Below, piece by piece: positions 1 through 7,411 of a stretch of 24,875 bases of DNA (the stretch's first letter is position 1; each line of letters starts with the position of its first letter). Below the pieces are notes generated by a model, which saw nothing but the letters and a program-made list of their open reading frames with translations, searched no databases and had not been told where the DNA came from. The stretch lies in the NCBI RefSeq assembly GCF_018260555.1, contig NZ_JAGLBB010000039.1, positions 7,037 through 31,911 on the forward strand, written 5' to 3'. The stretch is from Deinococcus sp. Lineage in GTDB: Bacteria > Deinococcota > Deinococci > Deinococcales > Deinococcaceae. A program made the translations under genes and the position numbers.

Positions 1-60
1 GAAGCGGGGATGGAGAGGTTCCGGCGCTTTTCCGGCATGGCGCCATGTGAGCTTCAAGGT

Positions 61-92
61 ACTGAGTAACGAATCAACCGGGATCCGCGTGA
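61..92 (+). repeat. Possible relic of the TACGG/CCGTA repeat element (right end only)
   Basis: The stretch ACTGAGTAACGAATCAACC followed by GGGATCCGCGTGA resembles the right end of the element copies at 11256 and 18300, which read ACTGCACCGAATCAATCGG then AATCCGTATGA. Only this end is recognisable and no matching left end was found, so it is either a decayed copy or chance similarity. The rest of positions 1-150 shows no gene that I can support. Confidence 0.3.
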
Positions 93-150
93 GCCCCTCT
101 TTGCAGGTGATCCTGTAATCCAGTGCGTCGCCCGGCGCGGCCCGTCCCTG

Positions 151-156
151 TAGAGT
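151..156 (+). promoter_or_regulatory. Possible -10 box for rimO
   Basis: TAGAGT fits the TAnnnT form of -10 boxes and would start a transcript about 50 nt before rimO. No convincing -35 box is visible, so the assignment is weak. Confidence 0.25.
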
Positions 157-217
157 GGCGGGCTGAACCTGTGTGCCCCCGGGGGTGCCGGGTGCGGCGC
201 AAGGCAAGGAGTGGATG

Positions 218-1708
218 ATGATGGAAGGCAAGGGTCCCGCTGTGGTGGGCGCAAAACGGGTGGGGTTCATCAGTCTGGGGTGCCCGAAGGCGCTGGTGGA
301 CAGCGAGCGGATTCTGACGCAGCTGCGCTTCGAGGGTTATGAGGTGGCGGCCAGTTACGAGAACGCGGACGCGGTGATCGTGAATACGTGCGGGTTCATC
401 ACGCCGGCGGTCGAGGAGTCCCTGAGCGCGATTGGTGAGGCGCTGGAGGCGACCGGGAAGGTCATCGTGACCGGGTGCCTGGGCGAGCGGCCGGAAAAGA
501 TCATGGAGCGGCACCCGAAGGTCGCGGCGATCACGGGCAGCGAGGCCGTGGATGACGTGATGGGCCACGTGCGCACGCTGCTGCCCATCGATACGGGTGC
601 CTTCACGGGCCTGCTGCCGGTGGCCGCGCCGGGCACGCGGGCGGACGCCGCGCAGCCGCAGCGGGAGGACACGCGGCACGGGGACGTGTTCGCGCCGAGC
701 GTGAAGCTGACGCCGAAGCACTACGCGTACGTGAAGATCGCGGAGGGCTGCAACCACACGTGCTCGTTCTGCATCATTCCGAAGTTGCGGGGCTTGCAGG
801 TGTCCCGTGACGCCGGGTCGGTGCTGTACGAGGCGTACCGCCTGATCGCGGGTGGCACGAAGGAACTGATGATCATCTCGCAGGACACCAGTGCGTACGG
901 CGTGGACGTCCGCTACCGCGAGAGCGAGTTCCAGGGCGAGCAGGTCCGCGCGCACCTGACGGACCTGGCCGTGAAGCTGGGCGAGATGGGCGCGTGGGTG
1001 CGCATGCATTACGTGTACCCGTACCCGCACGTGGAGAAGATCGTGGAACTGATGGCTGCGGGCAAGATCCTGCCGTACCTGGATGTGCCGCTACAGCACG
1101 CCAGTCCGAAGATCCTGCGGTCCATGCGCCGCCCCGGGGCGGGCAAGCAGCTCGATACCATTCGCCGCTGGCGGGAAATCTGCCCGGAACTCGTGATCCG
1201 CTCCACGTTCATCGTGGGATTTCCCGGTGAAACGGAGGCGGATTTCCAGGAGTTGCTGCAGTTCCTAGAGGACGCCCGCCTGGACCGCGTGGGGGCGTTC
1301 ACGTACAGCGACGTGGACGAGGCCGACGCGAACGCCCTGCCGGACGCCGTGCCGCAGCACGTGAAAGAGGAGCGCCTGAGCCGTTTCATGGAGGTCGCGC
1401 AGCGCATCAGCGCCGAGCGGCTGGCCGAGAAGGTCGGCACGGTCATGGACGTGATCGTGGACGAGTTCAACGATGACGAGGACGACGCGCCGGGCACGAA
1501 ACTGATCGGCCGCACCCGGGGAGACGCGCCGGGCATTGACGGGCAGGTGTACCTGTTCGCCGGCGACCTTGCCGGAACCGTGAAGATCGGGGACATCGTG
1601 CGAGCGCGCATCGAGGACAGCGACGAGTACGACCTGTACGGCGAGGTCGTGGACACGCCCGCCTGGATGCCCAACGTGCCGCAGCTGGGCCACTTCGGAA
1701 GGCACTGA
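218..1708 (+). CDS. rimO: Ribosomal protein S12 methylthiotransferase RimO
   Basis: A radical-SAM methylthiotransferase that adds a methylthio group to the conserved aspartate of ribosomal protein S12 in the cytoplasm. The N-terminal UPF0004 domain opens with GFISLGCPKALVDSERIL. It carries the three cysteines of the auxiliary iron-sulfur cluster (about C22, C58 in VNTCGF and C87 in VTGCLGERPE). The radical-SAM motif CNHTCSFC supplies C178, C182 and C185, and the C-terminus (about 425-490) looks like a TRAM domain. The GCPKALVDSE motif favours RimO over MiaB. Three ATGs lie in a row at 215, 218 and 221. AAGGAG at 206-211 is 6 nt before 218, which I chose, giving 496 residues. The stretch between the UPF0004 and SAM domains (about 120-170) is a charged linker with no motif that I recognise. 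The gene stands alone, 153 bp before the prepilin peptidase. Confidence 0.95.
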   Translation: MMEGKGPAVVGAKRVGFISLGCPKALVDSERILTQLRFEGYEVAASYENADAVIVNTCGFITPAVEESLSAIGEALEATGKVIVTGCLGERPEKIMERHPKVAAITGSEAVDDVMGHVRTLLPIDTGAFTGLLPVAAPGTRADAAQPQREDTRHGDVFAPSVKLTPKHYAYVKIAEGCNHTCSFCIIPKLRGLQVSRDAGSVLYEAYRLIAGGTKELMIISQDTSAYGVDVRYRESEFQGEQVRAHLTDLAVKLGEMGAWVRMHYVYPYPHVEKIVELMAAGKILPYLDVPLQHASPKILRSMRRPGAGKQLDTIRRWREICPELVIRSTFIVGFPGETEADFQELLQFLEDARLDRVGAFTYSDVDEADANALPDAVPQHVKEERLSRFMEVAQRISAERLAEKVGTVMDVIVDEFNDDEDDAPGTKLIGRTRGDAPGIDGQVYLFAGDLAGTVKIGDIVRARIEDSDEYDLYGEVVDTPAWMPNVPQLGHFGRH

Positions 1709-1849
1709 CCGCAACGGTCACGGATCCGGTCCCCCGTGAACTGGTAGGCACAAACCATTCCATTCGAGCGGACTCGGAAAGCGGCCCCGCAGGGCGAGTG
1801 ATCCGTTCTCTGGTCGAAGGGTGGCAAGAGGTCTGTGAGAGTTGTTGCC

Positions 1850-1855
1850 TACACT
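1850..1855 (+). promoter_or_regulatory. -10 box of the prepilin peptidase gene (leaderless type)
   Basis: TACACT lies 6 nt before a GTG at 1862. There is no Shine-Dalgarno before that GTG, so transcription would begin at or next to the start codon. The preceding stretch 1709-1849 also holds a loose similarity (about 1757-1790) to the internal part of the repeat element, too weak to call. Confidence 0.45.
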
Positions 1856-1861
1856 GCCGGT

Positions 1862-3010
1862 GTGACCCCCGACGTTTTTCTGGTGATCGTTGCTGCCCTG
1901 CTCGGCCTGCTGGTCGGGTCGTTCTCGAACGTGCTGATCTGGCGCCTGCCGCGCGGCGAGAGTATCGCCTTCCCGCCGAGTCACTGCCCGAACTGCGATC
2001 ACCGGCTGGGCGTGCCGGACCTGGTGCCGGTGCTGTCGTGGGTGAGTCTGGGTGGCAGGTGCCGGTACTGCCGGGCGCCCATCAAGGCGCGCTACCCGGT
2101 GGTGGAACTGCTGACCGGGCTGGGCTACGGCGTGATCGCGGCGCTGTTCCCGCCGCTGCTGGTCGGGTGGGGCGCACTGGGCCTGATGGCGCTGTTCACG
2201 GTCCTGCTGGTCGGAAGTGCCATTGACCTGGATACGTACACCATCCCGGACGAGCTGACCCTGCCGGGCACGGCGCTGGGCATCCTGTTCGGGTTCCTGA
2301 ACGGCCGGGCGGGGGCCGCGGGGGGCCTGCCGGACCTGGCAGGCGCCGTGCAGGGCGCGGTGCTGGGCGCGGGTCTGGTCGTGGCGATCAACCAGTTCGG
2401 GTCGTGGGTACTGCGCCGATTCCGGGAGCGGTCGTACCCGGAATCGCCCATCGGGTACCAGCAGATCAGTCTGGCGCTGCTGGCCGGGGCGTGGCTGGGG
2501 CCTTGGTGGGGGCTGGGCGCGGCGCTGCTGTCGGCGGCCGTGAACGTGGCGGCCCGGCGCGTGGTGCGCGTGCCGGAACTCCTGACGCTGGGCGGCCTGC
2601 TGTTCAGCGTGGTGCTGGGAAGCGCCGGGTACGGCCCCGGCATGATCCTGATGGTACAGGGCGCGCTGGCGGCGGCGGGTGCGACGTCGCTGGTGGCGGG
2701 CGTGTACTGGTGGCTGAAGTACCGTGGGCACAGCGCAGACGAGGGGGCGGATGAACCGGCCGACGCGAGCGCCATGGGCTTCGGGGACGTGAAACTGGCC
2801 GCCGTGATCGGCGCGTTCCTGGGCTGGGAGCGGCTGCTGCTGACGCTGGTCGTCGCGGTATTCGCCGGGGCGCTGTTCGGCGTGACGCAACTGGCCATGA
2901 AACGCGAGAACCGCGTGAAGTTCGGACCGTTCCTGGCGCTCGGCGCGCTGGTCGCCCTGATCTGGGGCGCGCAGATCATCGAGGGGTACCGGGGCAGCCT
3001 GGGGCTGTAA
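1862..3010 (+). CDS. Prepilin peptidase (A24 family, PilD-type)
   Basis: An inner-membrane aspartyl protease that cleaves, and usually N-methylates, type IV pilin and pseudopilin precursors. The N-terminal helix is followed by GSFSNVLIWRLPRGES, a family signature. Next comes the cytoplasmic four-cysteine loop, CPNC (C42, C45) and CRYC (C67, C70). The first catalytic aspartate is D122 in AIDLDTYTIPDELTLPG and the second is D309 in MGFGDVKLAAVIGAFLGW. About 180 residues of extra hydrophobic helices separate the two aspartates, making this protein (382 aa) longer than the usual 250-300 aa. A GTG at 1835 is an alternative start, but its GAGG is only 3 nt away; the leaderless GTG at 1862 is preferred. 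In Deinococcus such an enzyme would serve the type IV pili used for DNA uptake and motility; no pilin genes are in this window. Confidence 0.9.
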   Translation: MTPDVFLVIVAALLGLLVGSFSNVLIWRLPRGESIAFPPSHCPNCDHRLGVPDLVPVLSWVSLGGRCRYCRAPIKARYPVVELLTGLGYGVIAALFPPLLVGWGALGLMALFTVLLVGSAIDLDTYTIPDELTLPGTALGILFGFLNGRAGAAGGLPDLAGAVQGAVLGAGLVVAINQFGSWVLRRFRERSYPESPIGYQQISLALLAGAWLGPWWGLGAALLSAAVNVAARRVVRVPELLTLGGLLFSVVLGSAGYGPGMILMVQGALAAAGATSLVAGVYWWLKYRGHSADEGADEPADASAMGFGDVKLAAVIGAFLGWERLLLTLVVAVFAGALFGVTQLAMKRENRVKFGPFLALGALVALIWGAQIIEGYRGSLGL

Positions 3011-3048
3011 GAAAGTGTGACTGTAGGAAAGGTCGAAGGCCGATGGCC

Positions 3049-3083
3049 GATGGCAGAGGTCCAGTCACGGAACCCCTGCCATC
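3049..3083. terminator. Hairpin between convergent genes, built on 7-bp GGCCGAT units
   Basis: GATGGCAGAGGT (3049-3060) pairs with ACCCCTGCCATC (3072-3083), 11 of 12 positions, across an 11-nt loop. The left arm follows two GGCCGAT-type heptamers at about 3038-3052. It lies between the prepilin peptidase and a gene on the opposite strand, so it could terminate both, but there is no T run. Confidence 0.45.
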
Positions 3084-3105
3084 TGCTGTCTGCCCTACGC
3101 CCTGA

Positions 3106-3549
3106 TTACATCTTGACGCTGGTGCAGGTCACGCCGGCGTCGGCGGGGGCACCGGTGGCGTCCTTGGCCGTGTGGATGTTGAAGTACGTGGCGTTCATCA
3201 CGTCGGCGGCGGCGACGCTGCCGGTCAGGCTGAGCATGCCCGTGGCGTCGCTGCGGCCTACCAGGGCGCTGGTCATGATGGGTGCGCCGCCGCTGCTGCA
3301 CGGATCTTTGCTGGCCGCGCCCTGCAGGTGGTAGTGCGCGACGTAGTACGTGTTCGGGGCGAGACCCGAGACCCTGGCGCCGGTCATGACGGTCATGCCG
3401 TCTTTCTTCACGTTGACCACGCCGCTGGAGGACAGTGCACCGCCAGCCGGTTGCCTGGCGAGGGTGTAACCCGTGGCGGGGGACAGCATGGCGCAGGAGC
3501 CGAGGGTCAGGGCCAGCGTGGAGCCGAGCAGAAGTCTGGTGATGGTCAT
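3106..3549 (-). CDS. CHRD-like domain lipoprotein
   Basis: A predicted exported lipoprotein of 147 aa. Residues 1-19 form a short signal peptide ending in the lipobox LGSC (C19). The rest resembles the CHRD / Cu-Zn superoxide-dismutase-like beta fold, with GLAPNTYYVAHYHLQG, a DPCSSGGAP turn, NATYFNIHTAKD and a C-terminal cysteine (VTCTSV) that could pair with the DPC cysteine. The histidines in YHLQG and NIHTA are typical of the fold. I do not see the full copper/zinc ligand set, so dismutase activity is not claimed. ACCTCCT at 3557-3563 (AGGAGGT on the coding strand) is 7 nt before the ATG, which fixes the start. It is transcribed divergently from the aldehyde dehydrogenase gene. Confidence 0.65.
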   Translation of the reverse strand: MTITRLLLGSTLALTLGSCAMLSPATGYTLARQPAGGALSSSGVVNVKKDGMTVMTGARVSGLAPNTYYVAHYHLQGAASKDPCSSGGAPIMTSALVGRSDATGMLSLTGSVAAADVMNATYFNIHTAKDATGAPADAGVTCTSVKM

Positions 3550-3696
3550 GGATGAAACCTCCTGGGAAAGAGAAGGGCGGTGGGCCGGTGGGTTGTCGTG
3601 CGCTCTGCAGTCTGCGCGTGCCGGGGGCGCTCAGAGTGTCGCCGGGGTTTCTTTATGACGGGGGGCTCAATGCGGTCCCAAGGGAGGAGTGCGTTC

Positions 3697-3702
3697 TATA
3701 CT
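3697..3702 (+). promoter_or_regulatory. -10 box upstream of the aldehyde dehydrogenase gene
   Basis: TATACT, a near-consensus -10 hexamer, lies in the 241-bp divergent region and would give a leader of about 80 nt. No good -35 hexamer stands 16-18 bp upstream. Confidence 0.45.
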
Positions 3703-3790
3703 CGGTTCAATTCCATCCTGTTCCGATTCGCAAGCCAGGCACGCCCGGCCCGTCATCCGCTCCCGCGTGCCGCATTCCCCCGAGGTGCTC

Positions 3791-5236
3791 ATGTCCGATT
3801 CCAGCCTGCTCGCCCCTGACCTTCACGCCCTGTTCGCCGCGCAGCAGGCGCAGCGCTGGTCGGCCGCGCAGACGACCGCCGCGCAGCGTCAGGCGATCCT
3901 GCGCCGCCTGCACGACGCGGTCCGCGCGCACCGCGTGCCGCTGGCCGACGCCCTGAAAACCGATCTGGGCAAGAGCCGCGCCGAGGCCGAGATCACGGAA
4001 CTGCACCCCGTGCTGGAGGAGATCCAGCATGCCATCCGCCGACTGCCGCGCTGGATGGCGCCCCGCCGCGTGGATACGCCCAGCACGCTGTTCGGGGCGC
4101 GCAGCGAGGTGCAGATGCAGGCGCGCGGCGTGACGCTGATCCTGAGCCCCTGGAATTACCCCGTGAACCTCGCGCTGGTCCCACTGGTCGCCAGTCTGGC
4201 CGCCGGGAACACCGTGATCCTGAAACCCAGCGAGAAGGCCCCGAACGTGGCCCGCGCGCTGAGCGACCTGATCGGCAGCGTGTTCGAGCCGCGCCTGGCT
4301 GCGGTCGTGCAGGGGGACGGCGAGGTGGCCCGCGCCCTGACGGAACTGCCGTTCGGGCATATCTTCTTCACCGGGAGCGGCGCGGTCGGGCGTCACGTCA
4401 TGCGGGCCGCCGCGAACAACCTGACGGGCGTGACCCTGGAACTCGGAGGCAAGAGCCCCGCCCTGATCGACGCCAGCGCCGACCTGGACGTGACGGCCGA
4501 GCGGCTGGCATGGGGCAAACTGCTGAACGCCGGGCAGACCTGCGTCGCCCCGGATTACGCGCTGGTGCCCCGGCACCTGGAAGCGCCGCTGCTGCGCCGC
4601 TTAGAAGCCGTGATCGCGCGGCGTTTCGGGACGGGCGCGTGGCTGCGGGCCGGACCGGATTACGGGCGCATGGTGGACAGCGCCGGCGTGCAGCGCCTGG
4701 AACGCCTGACGCAGGGCAGCGTCGCGCAGGGGGCGCGGGTGGTGCTGGGCGGCGAATTCGACGCGCCGGGCCGCTTCATCTCGCCGACCGTGGTGAGCGG
4801 CGTGACGCCTGACATGCCGCTGATGCAGGAGGAACTGTTCGGGCCGGTCCTGCCCATCCTGACGTACGACACCCCGGAAGAGGCCCTGAGCCTGATCCGC
4901 CGTCTGGACGCGCCGCTGGCGCTGTACCTGTTCAGCACCGAAGAGGACATGATTCGCCGCGTGCAGCGCGAGACGACGAGCGGCGGCATGGTCGTGAACG
5001 GTACGGTCGTGCACCTGACCAACCCCAACCTGCCGTTCGGTGGGGTCGGCCCCAGCGGCATGGGCAACTACCACGGCGAGCACGGCTTCCGCACCTTCAG
5101 TCACGAGCGGGCCGTGCTGCGCGAACCCACGCCCAGCCCCGTGCGTTTCATGTACCCCCCCTACGGCCGGCCGGTGCCCCGGCTGGTCGCGTGGGGCCTG
5201 CGACAGCTGGAACGCCAGAGCGGCCCACGCGAGTGA
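3791..5236 (+). CDS. Aldehyde dehydrogenase, class-3-like
   Basis: An NAD(P)-dependent enzyme that oxidises an aldehyde to the acid. Landmarks are PWNYPVNLALVPL and ILKPSEKAPN in the cofactor-binding domain, FTGSGAVGRHVM, the general-base glutamate E217 in TLELGGKSP, the nucleophile C251 in NAGQTCVAPDY, EELFGPVLPI, and the C-terminal LPFGGVGPSGMGNYHGE then FRTFSHER. The GQTC-APDY form, the length (481 aa) and the YHGEHGF end point to the ALDH3 / coniferyl-fatty aldehyde group; the substrate cannot be read from sequence. The ATG at 3791 has AGGTG 3 nt upstream, and an in-frame ATG at 3689 would start inside the promoter. The stop codon TGA is the left-hand target copy of a repeat element (5237-5334) that separates this gene from mobA. 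Confidence 0.92.
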   Translation: MSDSSLLAPDLHALFAAQQAQRWSAAQTTAAQRQAILRRLHDAVRAHRVPLADALKTDLGKSRAEAEITELHPVLEEIQHAIRRLPRWMAPRRVDTPSTLFGARSEVQMQARGVTLILSPWNYPVNLALVPLVASLAAGNTVILKPSEKAPNVARALSDLIGSVFEPRLAAVVQGDGEVARALTELPFGHIFFTGSGAVGRHVMRAAANNLTGVTLELGGKSPALIDASADLDVTAERLAWGKLLNAGQTCVAPDYALVPRHLEAPLLRRLEAVIARRFGTGAWLRAGPDYGRMVDSAGVQRLERLTQGSVAQGARVVLGGEFDAPGRFISPTVVSGVTPDMPLMQEELFGPVLPILTYDTPEEALSLIRRLDAPLALYLFSTEEDMIRRVQRETTSGGMVVNGTVVHLTNPNLPFGGVGPSGMGNYHGEHGFRTFSHERAVLREPTPSPVRFMYPPYGRPVPRLVAWGLRQLERQSGPRE

Positions 5237-5334
5237 TACGGATTCCGATTGATTCGGGACTGCACCGAATCAATCCGAGCGGATGCGAGGAGGAACAACA
5301 GACGCCCCTTGGCGGAATGGAGCGGCAGTCCGTA
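5237..5334 (-). mobile_element. MITE-like repeat element, copy A (short form)
   Basis: 98 bp with ends TACGGATTCCG and GTCCGTA, flanked by TGA at 5234-5236 and 5335-5337. Near one end is a perfect hairpin, GATTGATTCGG / CCGAATCAATC around a GACTGCA loop. It is inverted relative to the copies at 6509, 11256 and 18300. The left TGA is the stop codon of the aldehyde dehydrogenase. The right end supplies the A of the mobA ATG, and the element also holds GGAG at 5319-5322, 11 nt from that ATG. It encodes no protein, so movement would need a transposase from elsewhere. Confidence 0.8.
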
Positions 5335-5918
5335 TGACCCACCGCCCGGCGGGCCCGTGGCTGACCGGGGCCGTCACGGCGGGCGGGCGCTCCAGCCGCT
5401 TCGGGAGCGACAAGGCCCTGGCCCTGCTGGAAGGCCGGACGCTGCTGGAACGCGCCTGCGCCAGCCTGCACGACTGCCCCGCGCGCCTTCTGATCGCCCC
5501 GCCCGGCCGCTACGCCCTGCCGGAGTACCTGGGCCGCTGGGACACGCACGCCGATCTGCGCCCCGGCGAGGGTCCCCTGGCCGGACTGGAAAGCGCCCTG
5601 ACCTACGCCCCGCCCGGCTGGGTGGCCTTCACCGGGGTGGACCTGCCGTGGCTGACCCCCGGCTACTGGCGCACGCTGAGCGCCGCCATCACACCCGGCT
5701 GCCTGAGCGTGCAGGCCACCGACGCCCAGGGCCGCCCGCAACCGCTGGCTGCGCTGTACCACACGGATCTGCTGCCGCACGTGACGGCCCTGCTGGACAG
5801 CGGGGAACGCCGCCTGCGACGGGCCGCGACGCCCGAACAGACTGGCCTGGTGGGCGGCTTTCCCGCCCGGACGTTCCTGAACATCAACACGCCGGACAGG
5901 TTGATGGTTGATGGTTGA
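5334..5918 (+). CDS. mobA: Molybdenum cofactor guanylyltransferase MobA
   Basis: Transfers GMP from GTP to molybdopterin to make the guanine dinucleotide form of the molybdenum cofactor. The nucleotide-binding start TGAVTAGGRSSRFGSDKALALLEG is the family hallmark (GG-SSR-G-DKA). It is followed by GEGPLAGLESAL and the metal-site region FTGVDLPWLTP, then QPLAALY and NINTPD near the C-terminus. At 194 aa it has the usual length. The start ATG at 5334 overlaps the right end of a repeat element; an upstream ATG at 5283 would add 17 residues encoded only by that element and is rejected. Without the element the start would have been a GTG overlapping the aldehyde dehydrogenase stop. The last codons and the stop lie in the left arm of a heptamer-repeat hairpin. 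Confidence 0.88.
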   Translation: MTHRPAGPWLTGAVTAGGRSSRFGSDKALALLEGRTLLERACASLHDCPARLLIAPPGRYALPEYLGRWDTHADLRPGEGPLAGLESALTYAPPGWVAFTGVDLPWLTPGYWRTLSAAITPGCLSVQATDAQGRPQPLAALYHTDLLPHVTALLDSGERRLRRAATPEQTGLVGGFPARTFLNINTPDRLMVDG

Positions 5919-5971
5919 AAGTCGATGGAGACAGCACACGACCCCATCAACCATCAACTTTCAACCATCGA
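5901..5971. terminator. Heptamer-repeat hairpin between mobA and the DUF4385 gene
   Basis: The left arm at 5908-5928 (TTGATGGTTGAAAG then TCGATGG) and the right arm at 5951-5971 (CCATCAACTTTC then AACCATCGA) match at 19 of 21 positions. Both arms consist of TTGATGG/TCGATGG heptamers, with an extra TTGATGG at 5901 and an extra CCATCAA at 5944. It overlaps the mobA stop codon and lies between convergent genes, so a two-way terminator is the simplest role. Confidence 0.55.
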
Positions 5972-5982
5972 CGCTCCTGCCT

Positions 5983-6474
5983 TCAGCCGTACCGGGCCTT
6001 ATGGGCTTTTTTCAGCGCGGCGTACTCCTCGTTCGCTTCGGCCTCATCCCACTTCGCCTTGAAGATGCGGGCGGACTCCGCCTTGACAGGGTCTTCCGGC
6101 GTGCGGGGCAGTTCCGGGCGTCCGTGCGCGCCGCTCTGACCCTTGCGGTCATCCGGGACAGGCCCGGCGTACTTCTTCCCTCCCCGGTGATTCGCGTACC
6201 TGCGGGCGCGCGTGAAGCCCATCTGCAGGAACTTGCGGGCCATGTCGGCCCCCACGAACTCCCCGCCCCGCAGGTACGCCAGGAACATCCCGAAGATCAC
6301 CTCACTGCTGTCACGCGCCAGTTCCGGCGTCGCGAACCGCCAGTGCGGCAGCAGTTCGGACTTGTACGGCTGCACCAGCAGCACGCCCTGCTCTCCCACG
6401 CCCACCCGGTAGAGTTCCGGGTGCGCCCGCAGGTCCAGTTCAGCGTAATTCAGGGAGTAATCGAATTTCGGCAC
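5983..6474 (-). CDS. DUF4385 family protein
   Basis: A soluble protein of 163 aa recognised as DUF4385 by FDYSLNYAELDLRAHPELYR, GEQGVLLVQPYKSELLPHWR, MARKFLQMGFTRARRYANH and a C-terminal FKAKWDEAEANEEY followed by KKAHKARYG. Its function is not established. The conserved tryptophans, arginines and lysines suggest a nucleic-acid or phosphate ligand, which is only a guess. It starts at GTG 6474, chosen because GGAGGA (complement of 6481-6486) lies 6 nt upstream. A short-form repeat element (6509-6605) occupies most of its upstream region, so its promoter lies inside or beyond the element. Confidence 0.85.
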   Translation of the reverse strand: MPKFDYSLNYAELDLRAHPELYRVGVGEQGVLLVQPYKSELLPHWRFATPELARDSSEVIFGMFLAYLRGGEFVGADMARKFLQMGFTRARRYANHRGGKKYAGPVPDDRKGQSGAHGRPELPRTPEDPVKAESARIFKAKWDEAEANEEYAALKKAHKARYG

Positions 6475-6508
6475 CTGTGCTCCTCCGCTGCGGACTCCGT
6501 CCGTGTCA

Positions 6509-6605
6509 GACGGGTTTCGCTCCCTACCGCGAAGCGGCGTCTGCTGTTCCTACTCGCGTCCGCTCGGATTGATTCGGAACTGCAGCGAATCAATCGGAAT
6601 CCGTG
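6509..6605 (+). mobile_element. MITE-like repeat element, copy B (short, degenerate ends)
   Basis: 97 bp in the same orientation as the copies at 11256 and 18300. The body is well conserved (TCCTACTCGCGTCCGCTCGG, then the GATTGATTCGG / GCGAATCAATC hairpin). The ends are changed to GACGG and CCGTG, and the flanks are TCA and TCG instead of a clean 3-bp repeat. It is probably an older insertion. It lies between the DUF4385 gene and the dps terminator. Confidence 0.7.
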
Positions 6606-6627
6606 TCGCTCACGTATCACGGCATGC

Positions 6628-6648
6628 AAAAAGGCCACCGGAGTGGCC
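6628..6648 (-). terminator. Intrinsic terminator downstream of dps
   Basis: On the minus strand GGCCAC-TCCG-GTGGCC is followed directly by TTTTTG, a standard rho-independent terminator. It lies 100 nt past the dps stop codon. Confidence 0.75.
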
Positions 6649-6666
6649 CGGTGACCCGCTACGTAT

Positions 6667-6694
6667 CCCGCCCCTGCTGGCTATCAGGGGCGGG
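6667..6694 (-). other. Strong GC hairpin in the dps 3' untranslated region
   Basis: CCCGCCCCTG (6667-6676) and CAGGGGCGGG (6685-6694) form a perfect 10-bp stem with an 8-nt loop. It has no T run and sits between the dps stop codon and the intrinsic terminator, where it could protect the 3' end of the transcript. Confidence 0.5.
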
Positions 6695-6748
6695 CGTTCT
6701 CCTGAACCCACACCGGGTTGCCGGCTCCACAGCTATCAGAGCTGCGTC

Positions 6749-7363
6749 TCAGTTCATGCGGTCGTCGTCCATCATCGCCTGCAGCATCCAGCGGATCTTG
6801 TCGATCGTGGCGGCGTACCCGTTGTACAGGTCGGCGGTGGCGGGGTCGTTGGCGTCATCGACAGTCTGGCTGTCGTCACGGTAGCCCCGGCCCACGCGGC
6901 TCAGGTCGGCGACGAGGTCCTCAACCTGCGAGCGGGCGTCACGGACGGTCTCGGTGGGGACCTTCACGACGCTGAAGCGTTCGATGTCGGCGGGCGCGGC
7001 GATGGGGCTGCCGCCCAGCGCGACCAGACGCTCGGCCTGCTCGTCGATGCCGGGGAAGATCTCGTCGATGAACTCGTCGTACGCGAGGTGCAGGTCACGG
7101 AAGAACCGGCCCCGGATGTCCCAGTGGTACTTCTTGAACTTCAGGTACAGGCTGATCGTCGTCGCGAGGTTGCGCTGCAGGGTCTCGGCGACCGTACCGA
7201 ACTCGCTTTCGGTCAGGTAGTTGTGGTCTACCAGGGCGTTGTTCGTGGCGTTCAGGTGCGCGGCGTCCGCGCTGCCCTTCCCGCTGGCCTTCGCGGCGAC
7301 GGCCTTACCGTCACTGGTGGCCTTAGCGGCGGATTTCTTGTCGGATTTCGATTTGCTGTTCAT
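6749..7363 (-). CDS. dps: DNA-binding ferritin-like protein Dps (Dps1 type)
   Basis: A dodecameric mini-ferritin that oxidises and stores iron and protects DNA. The lysine-, alanine- and serine-rich N-terminus (1-32) matches the DNA-binding tail of D. radiodurans Dps1 (DR2263). The following segment keeps that protein's N-terminal metal-site ligands as D33, H36, H47 and E52 (DAAH, then DHNYLTE). The ferroxidase-site motifs are present: FKKYHWDIRG, FFRDLHLAYDEF and GIDEQAERLVALGGSP. Total length is 204 aa. The ATG at 7363 has no Shine-Dalgarno but TACGTT ends 6 nt before it, as in leaderless Deinococcus genes. A GTG at 7384 would add seven residues and erase that promoter, so it is rejected. 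A hairpin and an intrinsic terminator follow. The neighbour upstream is the deleted MBL gene, 48 bp away on the same strand. Confidence 0.95.
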   Translation of the reverse strand: MNSKSKSDKKSAAKATSDGKAVAAKASGKGSADAAHLNATNNALVDHNYLTESEFGTVAETLQRNLATTISLYLKFKKYHWDIRGRFFRDLHLAYDEFIDEIFPGIDEQAERLVALGGSPIAAPADIERFSVVKVPTETVRDARSQVEDLVADLSRVGRGYRDDSQTVDDANDPATADLYNGYAATIDKIRWMLQAMMDDDRMN

Positions 7364-7369
7364 GTGTTC

Positions 7370-7375
7370 AACGTA
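7370..7375 (-). promoter_or_regulatory. -10 box of dps (leaderless type)
   Basis: TACGTT on the minus strand ends 6 nt before the dps ATG, and no ribosome-binding site is visible. Confidence 0.5.
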
Positions 7376-7411
7376 CCCCCGCACCCGCCGGGCCGCCCAT
7401 ACGGGTTTCCT

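Noticed and set aside
1757..1790. Weak similarity to the internal part of the long element
   Set aside because: Only scattered short matches and no ends or hairpin; not distinguishable from chance.
5283..5333. An earlier ATG for mobA
   Set aside because: The extra 17 residues come only from the repeat element. ATG 5334 gives the normal family N-terminus.
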